Shown: positions 1-10,874 of the stretch, in pieces | Position numbering within the stretch: the first letter of the stretch is position 1 | Layout: each line of letters opens with the position of its first letter | Assembly: GCA_047967505.1 (NCBI GenBank) | Contig: CM106538.1 | Direction: 5' to 3' (one strand) | Origin: Dipteris shenzhenensis | Lineage: Eukaryota > Polypodiophyta > Polypodiopsida > Gleicheniales | DNA: 64,000 bases | Program-made: the position numbers and the translations under genes | The notes under the pieces: model-generated | What the model was told of the DNA's origin: nothing | Database searches by the model: none | Seen by the model: the letters and a program-made list of their open reading frames with translations, nothing else

Positions 1-546
1 GAGGCATTGAACGGTGGAGAGACCCAACATATATGCTTCTATGATGCTGTTGGAGTTGGCCTGATTTTGAGAACATGCCATGTAGCTGATCCCAACAGTT
101 TGATTTTTGGGAAGCAGGATCATATTATGCTTTGGCCACTCAGATGGAAGAGTTCCAATACCACATTTGCCTTGGTCCCACATCTGGCAGTCATGGGCAC
201 TATGCATTTTTTCCAACTAATCATTTTTCTTAGGGAAATTTTGACAATCGAACCCCCGACAAAGGAGAATCATCAATAGCTCTGATAAAACATTGTGTTC
301 AACTTAAACAAGGGGCCTCTATTTCCCCAAGTTATGTAGTTGCATATCCATGTCCGAAATCTTCATGCTCACCACATCCAGACCTTTGAAAACATATTTG
401 AGACACATTTTTGAAAGCCTCTCCATCCATTATGCCACATCTCCCACATGCTATTTGATGATCATCGAATCATGAACAATTCCCTTAAGTCAAACATTAT
501 GCTCCGCACACAATCTAGGGATGGATTGTGAATGGGAAGGGGGGCA
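1..546 (+). mobile_element. 3' internal tail of an LTR element (L3-like), ending in a polypurine tract
   Basis: The stretch ends in GGGAAGGGGGGCA (534-546), directly followed by TGTTAAC. This is the polypurine-tract/LTR junction of a plus-strand LTR retrotransposon. The same junction (GGAAAGGGGGCA then TGTTAACA) occurs on the minus strand at 32,998-33,010, so both belong to one family or close relatives. No conserved domain is recognisable upstream; the longest open stretch (7-279) resembles nothing I know. The element body lies to the left of the window. Confidence 0.5.
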
Positions 547-975
547 TGTTAACTGCAATGGTTAACAGGTCATGTAAGCACCTCATATGATTATAATGAC
601 AAGTGGAGAAGTACAAGAGGGTGTGAGGTAGGTGATATGCTATTTGCCTTAGAGTCATATGGGCCCAAGTGCTTGTAACAAGAGAGTGAGAGACGTGAAA
701 GAGAATACAAGGGTTAGCCCTCCCTTCAAAAGGTGGATTGTATAAAAGGCCAGAAGCTTGAGTTTGGTCTTCATTGTGTACATGCAACATTTGGAATACA
801 AGCTCTCTCATCCTCATCATTCTCTTGTGAGTGCAACTTCTTGCTTCCATTGTGTGTTGCCTTGTAATTTCCACTCCTCTCCCTTCACACTTCCCTTCCA
901 CTTCTTATCCCCATTACCTCCTCTCTTTCCCCTTCCATTTGTCCCTCTTCCTCTCTTCACTCTTGTGGAATCACA
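547..975 (+). mobile_element. LTR of an L3-like element (3' LTR, end approximate)
   Basis: It starts TGTTAAC right after a polypurine tract. The part around 708-778 matches, in reverse complement, about 32,215-32,290 of the L3 LTR (shared CTTCAAAAGGTG, TATAAAAGGCCA and TTTGGTCTTCATTG). TATAAAAGG at about 740 is a plausible TATA box followed by a pyrimidine-rich downstream half, as expected of an LTR promoter and R region. The 3' end is set near ATCACA at about 975 only by analogy. No second LTR is in the window. Confidence 0.5.
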
Positions 976-2201
976 CTGACACAATCTAGTAGACACTTGT
1001 GTGACACAAGTGCAAGGCTCGTGTATACAAAGCTCCCTCAAGGAGTTTCTTAGGAGTGGAGACTTTGATGACATTCTTCCAAAATCCCCATGACAAATGA
1101 GTCACCGCCAAACTATATAGAATTTGACCTAACATGAAAACCTTTGAATGACCTAAGATGTGGTCATTATAGAGCATAACTACATGGAGATAGATGTCCA
1201 TGTCTTCAATGTCAATGCCTCATCCTCACCTCATCCATTGGCCACCTAGATCCTCATCAACTTCGCAAGGGCAAGCAAGTTTGATAAGATAAGGTCACTC
1301 TGGCATCTAAGTGGCACCATTTTTAAATCATTTGTTACACATGATGACAATGATTGATTCAAAGGAAGACTCTAAATGGAATGCACTATGGCACATGCCT
1401 CTGAGACATTCACTAAGGAATATGTAAGATAACATGTGCATTCATAAGAATGGGTTTAGTGATTGGATACTTTACACTTGTTTTATACAAAAGGGATAAA
1501 GTTGATAATTTGTGAAGGATTTTGATAAAATCCCTATTTATAGTAAGGCTATTAACTTGACCCTTTGAGGCTCGAGCACACATGTTATCTATTGAATAGT
1601 GAAATCCTTCAGACACATGTCCGCACTATTGTGTGAGGGAGAAGCAATGCATTTTTTTAACAAAAACAATGTAAACAACCTTGTGCTCTTATTATAAGTA
1701 GACGATAAAAATAGTGCATATTACCTACATACATCTACCTAATTCTATGACAAGTACCAATCTCCTAGGTGACTCCAAGGAGTTCAAGAAAGGTGCTTGC
1801 TGTGCACCATTTCTACCTTTCACATAATTTGAAACATGACACCTTGCTCTTTTATTGCATTGAGATTGGTTAACCCACCTACACAAAACAAAGATGGTCC
1901 TTCCTCTCAATTCAAATAAGACCATGGATTCCAATTTGCCACCACAAGGTTTAAATCCCTAACTACTCTAAACATGAGGTGGAATTTCTTTGGGTCCAAA
2001 CCATGGAGAACATGATGTGGAATTTCTTTAGGTAGAACTATGGCAACCCAAATTCAATCCTTGGCTAGCCTAGAAATAATGTGGAATATTTTAGGTCCAA
2101 CCATTGCAAGGGGGAACATGACGGATGTGGAACTGTAATTAAGTGTGCTCTTGATTGACATCAATTAGAATTCACTCTCAAGATAGACTATAGAATGCCC
2201 C
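976..2201. other. No recognisable gene; short imperfect repeats
   Basis: No domain-bearing reading frame is seen on either strand. Between about 1,970 and 2,125 the phrase GTGGAAT(T/A)T(T/C)TTT(A/G)GGT recurs three times roughly 60-70 bp apart, an imperfect local repeat. The rest is unannotated. Confidence 0.4.
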
Positions 2202-2492
2202 TTGACCATCGCCCCTGCAAGGGTACAAGTGGATTTTCAGTTGTGCAAGGAAACAATATGCTTAGCCGACACCTTCATTAATCTTGGTGCTAGCCACAAG
2301 TTGATCTCCTACAATCTGTGTACCAGGCTCCTAACATTCCAAGTAACCCTGGAACCCATGCCTGTCATGGTACATGTAGTAAATGGCAAAATCTTGCTCG
2401 TTATACGTTGCATCAAAATTTTTTTATCAGTGAATAACCATTGTGTGGCAAGTACATTTTGTTTTATGCTATCAAGTGCCATGGATGAATAG
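2202..2492 (+). pseudogene. Degenerate gypsy-type retropepsin fragment
   Basis: The open stretch translates to a protein with NLGASHKLIS, which fits the DSGATHNFIS-type active-site segment of Ty3/gypsy aspartic proteases with the catalytic Asp-Ser replaced by Asn-Leu. A VHVVNGK segment about 30 residues later matches the V.VANG strand of the same fold. It stops at about residue 96, before any RT. In a live element this protease would cleave the Gag-Pol polyprotein; the missing Asp means this copy cannot. The family assignment rests on pattern alone and could be chance, though two motifs at the right spacing argue for it. Confidence 0.35.
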
Positions 2493-4530
2493 GTCATACT
2501 CGAGCAAACATGTTGCTAGGTAGTGAACTGCCAAATGGATTGGCAAGAATTTACGACGACCCTAACTAATGATGATCGCACCTCAATTTTCACAATCGAT
2601 GATCTGACTTCCATTCCACCATCAGAAGGCTGGCAAATAGCCTATGATCCTAGCAATCCCAATGATGGCTCCCTTATCTACTATAGCTACTACTACTCCA
2701 AAATTAACTAGAATCATACCGCCCCAAAAAAGGATGGGACCTACTGTATCTCTGCTTCTACCTCCCCAATCACACCAAGACAAAGTAAGAATGCAGTTCT
2801 ACCTCTCCAATCCCATTCTCCATCCACAAAGGTTCAAGCTAAGCCATGAAGGAAGACTAGTTTTTGAAGATGCAAACCAAAAAAAGGGCAACACCGGCAA
2901 CATTCCCAATGGATACCCAAAAAGTTGTTGGAAGATCAAGTATTCTACCAAGGAAACACCTTCATATGGGTACCCCAAATGCGTAAGTCTCTAATGTGTA
3001 CCACTCAATGCCCTATATCATCCATAACAAAGACTGCAATAGTGCCACAAGAACCTGCCTCTAAGTTGAGTTGCTACTATAAAAATAATGCAGCAAGATA
3101 ATGCAACAATTGATTGTGTTGTTGCTATACTAATAATGCAACGATTTCGGTGTGCTAAAAAAATAAATCCACTTGCCCGTCATCGCTGCCATATTTACAC
3201 CACTTTACTAATAACTCCCCGACCTCTAATGCAATGACATGCCATCCACTAATGCCAATATTTGCTTTAATAAAGTCACCTGCTGCTGCTGTAATAATGC
3301 TTACTCACTACTTTATTAATGCCGAGTCGCCTAAATCCCCTACTAATGCCAGTCATCACACTGTGATATTGCTAAAGCTAACCCACTGCTTTAATAGGTT
3401 CCCTATATAAATAGCTAGCCTCATTCTAGAGGACCTCGCTTGCTCTCTTATCGAAACTCTGCCGAAATTTCTTTTGAGTTCCCACAGGCTTTGAAAGCTC
3501 ATGAAATCCCTCTTGCTCACCATGACAATACATGTCCACCACTCTTTGCACTCCATTAGCATCCACAACCTCTTTTTTGCTAAAGAACTCACCTGAGAAG
3601 TGTCATCCACTGTCCTCCACTCTATCACACCTTCATCTTCATGTACAATCTCTGTGCCACTACCTGACCAAATGGAGCAGGAACAATCCTCCCTACCACC
3701 TCAATATCACCAAGCAGAAAAATTAGTTGATAGATACAATCAGGCGATGCACATCAAGTGTACACCACTAGCTGGCTACACGTTGACAGTGATTATCATT
3801 ACTACTAGTTCACGATGGAAATGGTTCACCATGCCTTCAATCTCCCAGCACACCCCCTACCATTAGCTAAGCTAGGGGTCATGGACAAGCTCTTGGCCAC
3901 AGTGGTCGATTACAATTCCAAAGTACACAGGGGGGAGTCCCCATCAATCTTATCAAGGATGCAACACTGGCTTGGGCAGCTCGTGCCATCACATTACTAG
4001 CATAGGTCTAGCTAATAGAGCATCACAACATGGTGCTTCCAAATTTCGTGGCTCTCCTCCACAAGCCCAAACCCACAAATTAGGATGATTTCTTGTACAC
4101 CAAAATCATTCATATTTGCATGTATAGCAAGAAGATCAGCAACCCAATGTTCCTTATGCCCACCATACATCACCTATCTAACGATCCAATTCTAAAAGGC
4201 TATGGTGATGCAAACAGAGACATGGGTCTACTTGCATCTCCCTCGGGCCTCCACTAAGTCCATGTCGACAAAGCCCTTACCAAAGAGGAGAAGGGAAGAG
4301 TAGAGTCAAAAGCCATAGGAGGAAGTACCTACAAAAAGGTAGCAAGACAAAGAGGCCACCCGCAGACTCCAGGAAGAAGAGGATCCCCAACAACAAAGGG
4401 TAGCAGCCAAAATACAATGACAAGACCTTCTCCAATAGCATGAGGAAATAGAATGGCTATGGGTAGAGGAAGAACAGAAGAAGGCTATGGATATTGCTGA
4501 ATGTCTACGCCAAGAGCATAGACTTAAAGA
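2493..4530. other. Decayed repeat DNA, no confident gene
   Basis: Several short open frames exist but none carries a known motif. Around 3,040-3,350 there are scattered ACTAATGCC / AATAATGC words suggesting a worn low-complexity repeat. At about 4,330-4,530 the plus strand encodes a charged Glu/Gln/Arg-rich stretch with stops (coiled-coil-like), perhaps remains of another gag. The G1 gag homology begins sharply at about 4,531. Confidence 0.35.
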
Positions 4531-5885
4531 GGCCCACACTGGGTACTCTTCTTCATACTCAAATGGTGAGTCTACTTCCTCGGCTTGTAATTGATGTATT
4601 GGAACAGCCTTAGGAGCTGGATTTGGGGCTCTTGGATATGGTTGTGGATTCGAATTCTTGCGTAGTTGTGGGACTTGTGTCCGAATGGGAACAAGATTTA
4701 GCCTTGGAGCTGGGGGTGCTTGTGCAAGTGCCGGTTGCTTGTACACTGGCATGGGTGCCGCCTGGTATTGTTGAGGTCATGGCAGGTTATTGCACATGTT
4801 GAAGATGCAATTGTTTTCATCATGGTCGCCGACGACGCAGATATGGCACCACAACCTTAGCAGTGGATTTGCTTGTGCAGTGATCTTGGCTCTTAGGACC
4901 GGGCACTCATTTGCTGTATGATTGGCCATCCAGTGTGGACACCAGACATTTTCTCACCGTGGATATGTCTGAGTTGGCGGCTGAGACAAGTGAAGTTTTT
5001 GTTCCATGGCCTGCATCATGTCTTCTTTTAGCTTCAGGGTCATGGCCTTTAGGTGATCTTCATTTGATGTTTCGACAGTGGCCTTTGATTTGCCCTTTTT
5101 TGAGTGCTTATCGTGTGTACTAGATCTGTCGTCATCACTGCTAGTGTCTAAGTTGGTCATGCCATCCTCGATGTCAATGGCTGCCGCATGAGCAGCATTG
5201 AACGTTTCATAGCTACTTATCTTTTTCATATCCTTTTGGCTTTTCTTTCTTAGTCTTGCAATGAACCATGCCGTGAGGTACTTTGCATCTGGGCGTGGGT
5301 CACATTTGGCAATTAATCTTTTCATCTTACCCAAGTACATGCGTACATCTTCTCGCGGGCCTTGTTCGATCTTGCTTAATTGGAGAGCGGGATCATATTA
5401 TAGCCTCTCCGTTTGAAAGCGTCGTTTGAATTCTATTGAAAGTAGGTCCCATGTGACGCGCTCTTCCACTAGAAGGTCTAGGTACCATTCAGACGCTTCA
5501 TCAGTTAAGGCCATGGGAAACCAAGCCACCTTGGTTTCATGGGATTGATCTCCACCTGCTCAGCATGTGGCATCAAAATGCTCGAGGAAGCGGGCTGGAT
5601 CTCCCCTACCATTATATTTGGGAAGTTTCAGTTTTCCCAAGGGGCGTCTACCTTGATTGTTATTATTTCTTTGATTAAATTGTTAGCTTCTGCATCGAGG
5701 TCGATATCCCCATCATTGTCGCGACGGTGTCCAGCCATGTTGGGGCGTAGAGGAGTTAAAGGGAGTGATTGAATGTCATGGGGGCATTTGGGGTAGAGGA
5801 TTGGCGGGGGCGGTGGTTGCAGCGGAGTTATATGCAGATGTGGCAAGCATTGGAGTCAAAGGCATTGGCCGAAATGTAGCTGCAT
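4531..5885 (-). pseudogene. gag: Gypsy G1 gag fragment, truncated copy
   Basis: On the minus strand this matches the gag of G1b at 18,9xx-20,37x nearly throughout: the start (MQL...), PPILYP, PNMAG, the coat-domain piece YLGKMKRLIAKCDP, the acidic SYETFNAAHAAAIDIEDGM segment and the SQPPTQTYPR linker. Gag would form the particle that packages element RNA. Multiple frame breaks split it (for example after about 5,628 and 5,340), and homology stops at 4,531 before the final zinc knuckle, so it is a 3'-truncated relic. It lies in the same orientation as, and is joined through its leader to, the LTR at 8,629-10,025. Confidence 0.8.
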
Positions 5886-6339
5886 GTAGATTGGGCGAGA
5901 TTTGCCAAGGGTGTCTCTGACACAAGTGCGGGGTGGATGAAGTTTTGTGGGGAGGGTTAGAGTGGTGGTAGTTTGTGTAGGGACCGTCGTGTTAAGAGTG
6001 TGCCTAAGATTGTCCTACGTGTGTAGGGAACTGTGCCAGTGTAGACGGATCATTAATCGGAGGTCACGACGTGAAGATACGAACGAATTTGTGCGAAACG
6101 TGGCCCACACGGGGGGGTGAATGAGCGAGTGCTAGGGGTGCCAAAATGGTGTGCAATGGGCTGGAAAAATACCCCATAGCATGGTGTTTCCGTCTGTAAA
6201 ATCTGGGTTCAAACAGGGTCCAGTTTGGGTCCCAAATGGATGAGTTATGAGGGGTTAAAGTAGGGGTAAATTTTCTTTTTATGGAGGGGGGGTTCCTAAG
6301 GGTGGTGCGAATGGACTTTAAGTCCAATTGAGGGGTTGG

Positions 6340-6565
6340 AACCAAGTTAATCTAGTTAGGTTAACTAACCTAGTTACTAGAACTGGAAGGTTAACCTAAC
6401 TAAGTTGACTAACTACAATTAGTTACTAACTAAAGGTTAGTTAGACTAACGTAACTGTTATTAACTAACCGAGGTTAAACTAACCTAACCTAGGTTAATC
6501 TAACCTAACTTAGGTGTGACTAACCTAATCGAGGTTAATCTGACTTATGGTTAGCTTAGTGGTTA
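6340..6565. repeat. Palindrome-rich TAGGTTA/TAACCTA stretch in the G1 leader
   Basis: About 220 bp are built from GTTAACTAACC, CTAACCTAACCTAGGTTA and related words, so almost every segment has its reverse complement nearby. The equivalent place in G1b (about 20,825-21,090) has the same composition with a different word order. Confidence 0.75.
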
Positions 6566-6589
6566 AGTTAGTTTTTTTTAAAAATAAAA

Positions 6590-7138
6590 CTGTGTGGGGG
6601 GGAGCTTCCCCGACGGCGGCGATGCGAGGACGGGGGGAGATTGTTTCGACCAGGGGGGTGCAGGGGAGGGGAGGGGAGAGGGGACGGGGGCGGGCGTGCA
6701 TGCGATGGCAGGGTGGGGGGCACAGGGGAGGGGAGGGGAGTGGGGACGAGGGCGCAGGGGGGGCGCAGGGGAGGGGAGGGGAGAGGGGACGGGGGCGAAG
6801 GGGGGGTGCAGGGGAGGGGAGGGAGAGGGGAAGGGGGCGGAGGGGTCTAGGGCAGGGGGGAGAGGATCGGGGGCGAGCGGGGAGGATGGAGGGGAACGGG
6901 GTGGTGAAAGATCACGGTGGGCGGGGTAGGGCAACAAGTTGGCGGTGGGCATGAGTGGCGGGGCACGGGGGCAAGCGACGGGCGCGGGGGCAAGCGACGG
7001 GCGTAGGCGATGAGGCGGGGTGCGAGGGGCAAAATGGCGCTGCGGGGTAGGGGCGGGCGGGTTGCGGGGGGGTTTGTGGTGAGGGGGAGGGGGAGGGGGG
7101 TGGGATACAGAGAGAGAGAGGGGAGAGAGAGGGGGAGG

Positions 7139-7213
<75 letters not shown>

Positions 7214-7218
7214 GGGGA

Positions 7219-7308
<90 letters not shown>

Positions 7309-7343
7309 AAGGGGGAGGGAGAGAGCGAGAGAAGAGGGAGGGG

Positions 7344-7392
<49 letters not shown>

Positions 7393-7400
7393 AGAGGGAA

Positions 7401-7447
<47 letters not shown>

Positions 7448-7449
7448 AG

Positions 7450-7491
<42 letters not shown>

Positions 7492-7975
7492 AGGGAAGAG
7501 AGAGAGAGAAAGAGAGAGGGGGAGGGAAAGAGAGAGAGAAAGACACAGAGAGGGGGAGATGGGGGGGTGGGAAGGGGGGGGAAAAGGGGGGAGGGGGGGG
7601 GTGGAGATGGAGGGGGTAAAGGGGGAAGGCGATGGTGGAGTGGAGATGGAGGGGGAGGGAGGGAGGGGAAGGGGGTGCTGGAAATGGAGGGGGGGAAAGG
7701 GGTGGCTAGATATGAGGGGGGAGGGGGAGAAGGGGGGAGGGGGTGTTGGAGATGGAGGGGGGAGGGGCAGGGGGAGGTGGTGGTGGCGGAGATGGGAGGA
7801 GGGAGGGGGGTTGAGATGGAGGGGGGAGGGGGGAGGGCGGGGAGGGGGAGGGGGTGGCGAGATGGAGGGGGGAAAGGGGGAAGGGGTGGTGGAGATGGAG
7901 GGGGGAGGGGGGGAGGGGGTGTGAAGATGGAGGGGGGAGGGGGTGGTGAAAATGGGGGGGGAAAAAAGAGAGAAG
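6590..7975. repeat. Purine-only block: G-run minisatellites flanking (GA)n
   Basis: On the plus strand, 6,590-7,100 is a GGGGAGGGGAGG-type minisatellite, 7,100-7,555 is mainly (GA)n with GGGGGAGGGAAA interruptions, and 7,556-7,975 is a GGAGATGGAGGGGGGAGG-type minisatellite. It lies inside the G1 leader, whose RNA would be the pyrimidine strand. Long open frames made of Ser-Leu or Gly-Arg repeats here are artefacts of the simple sequence. Confidence 0.9.
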
Positions 7976-8261
7976 AAAAAAAACTTGATGGACGGAAATT
8001 CAAAGGAGGAAGAGGTGATCACCTGAACGCTCTCCAGTCTTTCTCAATGTAATGGGATTGTTAAGGAACAATGGACGATGGGTGGATGGCTAGGTTATCA
8101 CTGGGAGATGGGGCTCGAAGTCACTTAGCATGTGAGGATGGAGTAAGGTGGTGGTCGATGGAGGGAAGAGTGTCTTGCGTAGGGCTCAGAATGAAGAAGA
8201 GGATTAAGGAAAAATGTGAAAGATGAAGAATGAGGGGGTGGAGTGGGTTCTTATAAGAAAT

Positions 8262-8305
8262 GAGTTTAGGTTTAGGGTTTAGGATTAATGTTAAACCCTA
8301 AACTC
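8262..8305. promoter_or_regulatory. Telobox-containing inverted repeat in the G1 leader
   Basis: GAGTTTAGG at the left and CCTAAACTC at the right form hairpin arms, with TTTAGGGTTTAGG inside and AAACCCTAA (a plant telobox) on the right arm. A shorter version sits at the same leader position in G1b (23,471-23,501). Confidence 0.55.
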
Positions 8306-8608
8306 TTCCCGAGCCGTAACTTTTTATGGATAGCTTGGTTTGCTCTTCTACAAAAAGGTGAAATGATCAAAATTGCAAGCTCTATGCATTCATGTCCACT
8401 ACCTAGCCTAATTATTGTACAAGTGGCTTCTATTTAAGAAATAAAGAAAATTTCTTAAGGTAGTATGCTTGGGGTAGATATGTTTGGCTAGAAATGGAAA
8501 AAAAATTTACTCTCCTTACCCTTGAGTGTTATGTTCGTGAAAGTTCGAAGTAGTTTGTTTTTTTACACATACCTAACGTATGTTTACTCATTACTTGAGA
8601 TGCTAGTC

Positions 8609-8626
8609 TCCCCAATAGTGATGCTA
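8609..8626 (-). promoter_or_regulatory. Degenerate G1 primer binding site
   Basis: This lies two bases inside the LTR at 8,629. The minus strand reads TAGCATCACTATTGGGGA, a decayed form of the G1b site TGGCACTGCTACCGGGGA. Its presence shows that this LTR serves as a 5' LTR for the leader and gag on its left. Confidence 0.55.
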
Positions 8627-9482
8627 AATGTTGGCTCTTTCCTACAGCTTCCATAGGAAGAGCAGGGTTTTCTCAGTATGCATGGTTCCGAGGCTTTTTG
8701 TCACCTACAAATATATCGAGGTTGTCGGTTGTAGTATATGTGTAGCTTAGGACCTCGAGTTTGTGTTTCAATGAGAGACATAGGCTTAAGTGTGGTAAGC
8801 AAACAAAGTGCATGCATGTGTAAAAGGAATGCATATCATCATGATATTGGGTAATGAAGACTTTTGTCTTCATTGGGGTTGCAAGATTTAGGGGAGTTTA
8901 AGGAATAGAAGTAGGTTCCAGGTTTAGAAGGAGTTTCAGGGTTAGGAGGAGTTCCAAGCTTAGAAGGTTCCAGTGTTAGAAGGAGTTATAAGGTTTAGAA
9001 GGAGGTTCCAAGGTTAGAAGGATTCCAAGGTTTAAAAGGAGTTCCAAGGTTAGAAGGAGTTCCAGGGTTAGAAGGAGGATCCAAGGTTCAAGATAGAGTA
9101 CATGGTGGAGAACTCCTCTCCCTCATAGATCATGAAGTTTAAGGGTTGAGGAACAAAGGGTTTAAGGGGAGCATAGGAGTGGCAGAGGAAGAAGGTGTAA
9201 GAGCATAGGGGAAAGAAGAGAGAGAGGGAGGAGGAGGAGGAGGAGGAGGGAGGAGGAAGAAGAGGGAGGAGGAGGAGGAGGAGGAGGAGAAGGAGGAGGG
9301 AGGAGGAGAGGGAGAGGATAGGTTGCAAGGTTGGAGGAGAGGGGAGGAGGAGTTGCAAGGTTAGGACATGCTTTTGGACGTGGAGTGCAAGGAAGCATGG
9401 AGACTTGAGACAATTGCTTGGAATATCAAAGTAGAACTCAACACAATGCCCCAAGGAGTGTGGGCTTCATTCCTTTATGGGG

Positions 9483-9490
9483 TATTTATA
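9483..9490 (-). promoter_or_regulatory. G1 LTR TATA box
   Basis: The minus strand reads TATAAATA in the context CTTGTATAAATACCCCA, identical in all three G1 LTRs. It lies between the (GGA)n block and the VNTR, so the 13-bp array would be upstream of the TATA box in U3. Confidence 0.65.
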
Positions 9491-9544
9491 CAAGTTGGAG
9501 AGCTTCTCTCTCTGCATGTAGAAATTGTAACACATTCTCTCTCT

Positions 9545-9915
9545 ACATACAGAACTTGCATATAGAAGTTGCATGTAGAAGTCGTATGTAGAACTTGCAT
9601 GTAGAACTCGCATGTACAACTTGCATGTATAACTCGCATGTAGGAGTTGTATGTAGAAGTCGTATGTAGAACTTACACGTACAACTCAAGAGTACAAGTC
9701 GTATGTAGAACTTGCATGTACAACTCACATGTACAAGTCGTATGTAGAACTTGCATGTACAACTCACATGTACAACTCGCATGTAGGAGTTGCATGTAGG
9801 AGTTGTATGTAGAAGTCATATGTAGAACTTGCATGTAGAACTCGCATGTACAACTCACATGTAAGAGTGCAGGTAGGAATCGTATTTAGAACTTCATGTA
9901 GAACATGCAAGTTGG
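9545..9915. repeat. 13-bp VNTR, GAACTTGCATGTA type
   Basis: About 27 head-to-tail units of a 13-mer with consensus near (G/C)AACT(T/C)GCATGTA, mixing GAAGTCGTATGTA and GGAGTTGTATGTA variants. The two other G1 LTRs have a different 13-mer at this position. Confidence 0.85.
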
Positions 9916-10025
9916 ATTTCTAAGAGGGATTATTTCTAGCCTTATGCCAAGTACAAGTGGAGCTTTGCCGCTACTCTACACACACATTGTGTTCTATCTA
10001 AGTCCATGTTGGCATAGAGACAACA

Positions 10026-10874
10026 TACTCCTGGATCCATTTTATTACCCATCCTCAGGTTATGGCTTATTTTGATTTCGGAGTTGGGATGCCATGTGTG
10101 TAACCCAGTGGCTGTTGAGCTTGTGGCATGCGAGTCAATCATGTTGTAATGCTTTTGCACCATACACTTTGTGGTCTGTAGTCAAAAAGCTTATCTCCTC
10201 TTAAGGAGGGGTAGACGGTTGTGAATTTCAGAGGGGATCTCGTTGCTGAGGTTGCGGACTCTGCCATCGAATCTTCTTGGAAAGAGGGTTTGGCGGGGGT
10301 CTCATTGTTGAGGCTGGCATTTTTTGCTATCTTGCATACATGTTGGACGCAATTGCACCCGTATCATTGAGCTTGGAGATAATTTGTATGCAAGTCTAAT
10401 ATTTTTGCATATAGGAGATGGCTGTGATGTTTGGCAGGGGTCTCGTTGCTAAGGCTGCAGACTCTTTTGCCAATTCATCTTGAGTTTTAGCATAGCTTCT
10501 TGTCTTGCTTGTGAATTCATTGCATGCTTTAAGACTATGGAATGAAAGTGTGTGATACTATTATTGATGCAATCTATTATGTGCCTATGCAAAATCATAT
10601 GAGTGCACATGATGTGTCTAACTATATGCTTATTTGTGGGATTTATAGGGAAACTAAGATTCGATCATCCATAATACGAAATTGATTAGGTCATCCTAAA
10701 TGTGCAAAAACTACATAAGCCAGTGAGTGTGCGTGTAATAATCTAGTGCAAATTATATGTGCAAAAACGTGCATATGCTAGTGAGTGCTCGTGATACAAT
10801 CTAATCCTAACTAAGGATGACTTGGTTTCCCAAATTTTCATTTTTGTCCGGGATGGCTTGCGTATTGATGTAGT
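10026..10874 (-). mobile_element. G1a 3' untranslated region and polypurine tract
   Basis: Co-linear with 13,185-14,046 of G1b, including shared phrases such as GGATCCATTTTATTACCC and the CATATGC/CTAGTGAGTG words near 10,760. Next to the LTR the minus strand reads GGATCCAGGAGTA, the purine-rich tract that primes plus-strand synthesis in this family (G1b: GGATTCGGGAGTA). No protein is encoded. Confidence 0.7.

Larger units (their letters stand above)
5886..8608 (-). mobile_element. G1 5' leader (copy attached to the truncated gag)
   Basis: This is untranslated sequence between the primer site and gag on the minus strand. It is co-linear with the G1b leader at 20,371-23,815: both hold the same gag-proximal stretch, a TAGGTTA palindrome-rich stretch, a G-rich minisatellite, a (GA)n block, a second G-rich minisatellite, then a unique 650-bp part next to the LTR. 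It is about 2.7 kb against about 3.4 kb in G1b; the difference lies mostly in the simple-sequence parts. Long leaders are usual in Tat/Athila-type plant elements. Confidence 0.75.
8629..10025 (-). mobile_element. G1 LTR shared between two internal regions
   Basis: It begins TGTTGGCTCTTTCC and ends CAACA on the plus strand (TGTTG...CAACA termini), matching the LTRs at 12,018 and 23,836. Order on the plus strand: unique part, about 19-bp TTCCAGGGTTAGAAGGAGG-type minisatellite (about 8,890-9,080), (GGA)n block (about 9,225-9,315), TATA box, 13-bp VNTR. It is about 1.4 kb against about 1.17 kb for the other two, mainly from the VNTR. Both sides carry G1 internal DNA: primer site and leader on the left, polypurine tract and 3' untranslated part on the right. 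Confidence 0.85.

Noticed and set aside
6578-8022. Long Ser/Leu/Pro-rich and Gly/Arg-rich open frames over the purine block (up to about 390 codons)
   Set aside because: They are reading-frame artefacts of (GA)n and G-run repeats: all frames are open on both strands and no domain or codon bias is seen.
8885-9080. GGTTAGAAGGAGTTCCA repeats considered as a CRISPR-like array
   Set aside because: No unique spacers; units run head to tail with a period of about 19 bp, and all three G1 LTRs carry them. It is an LTR minisatellite.
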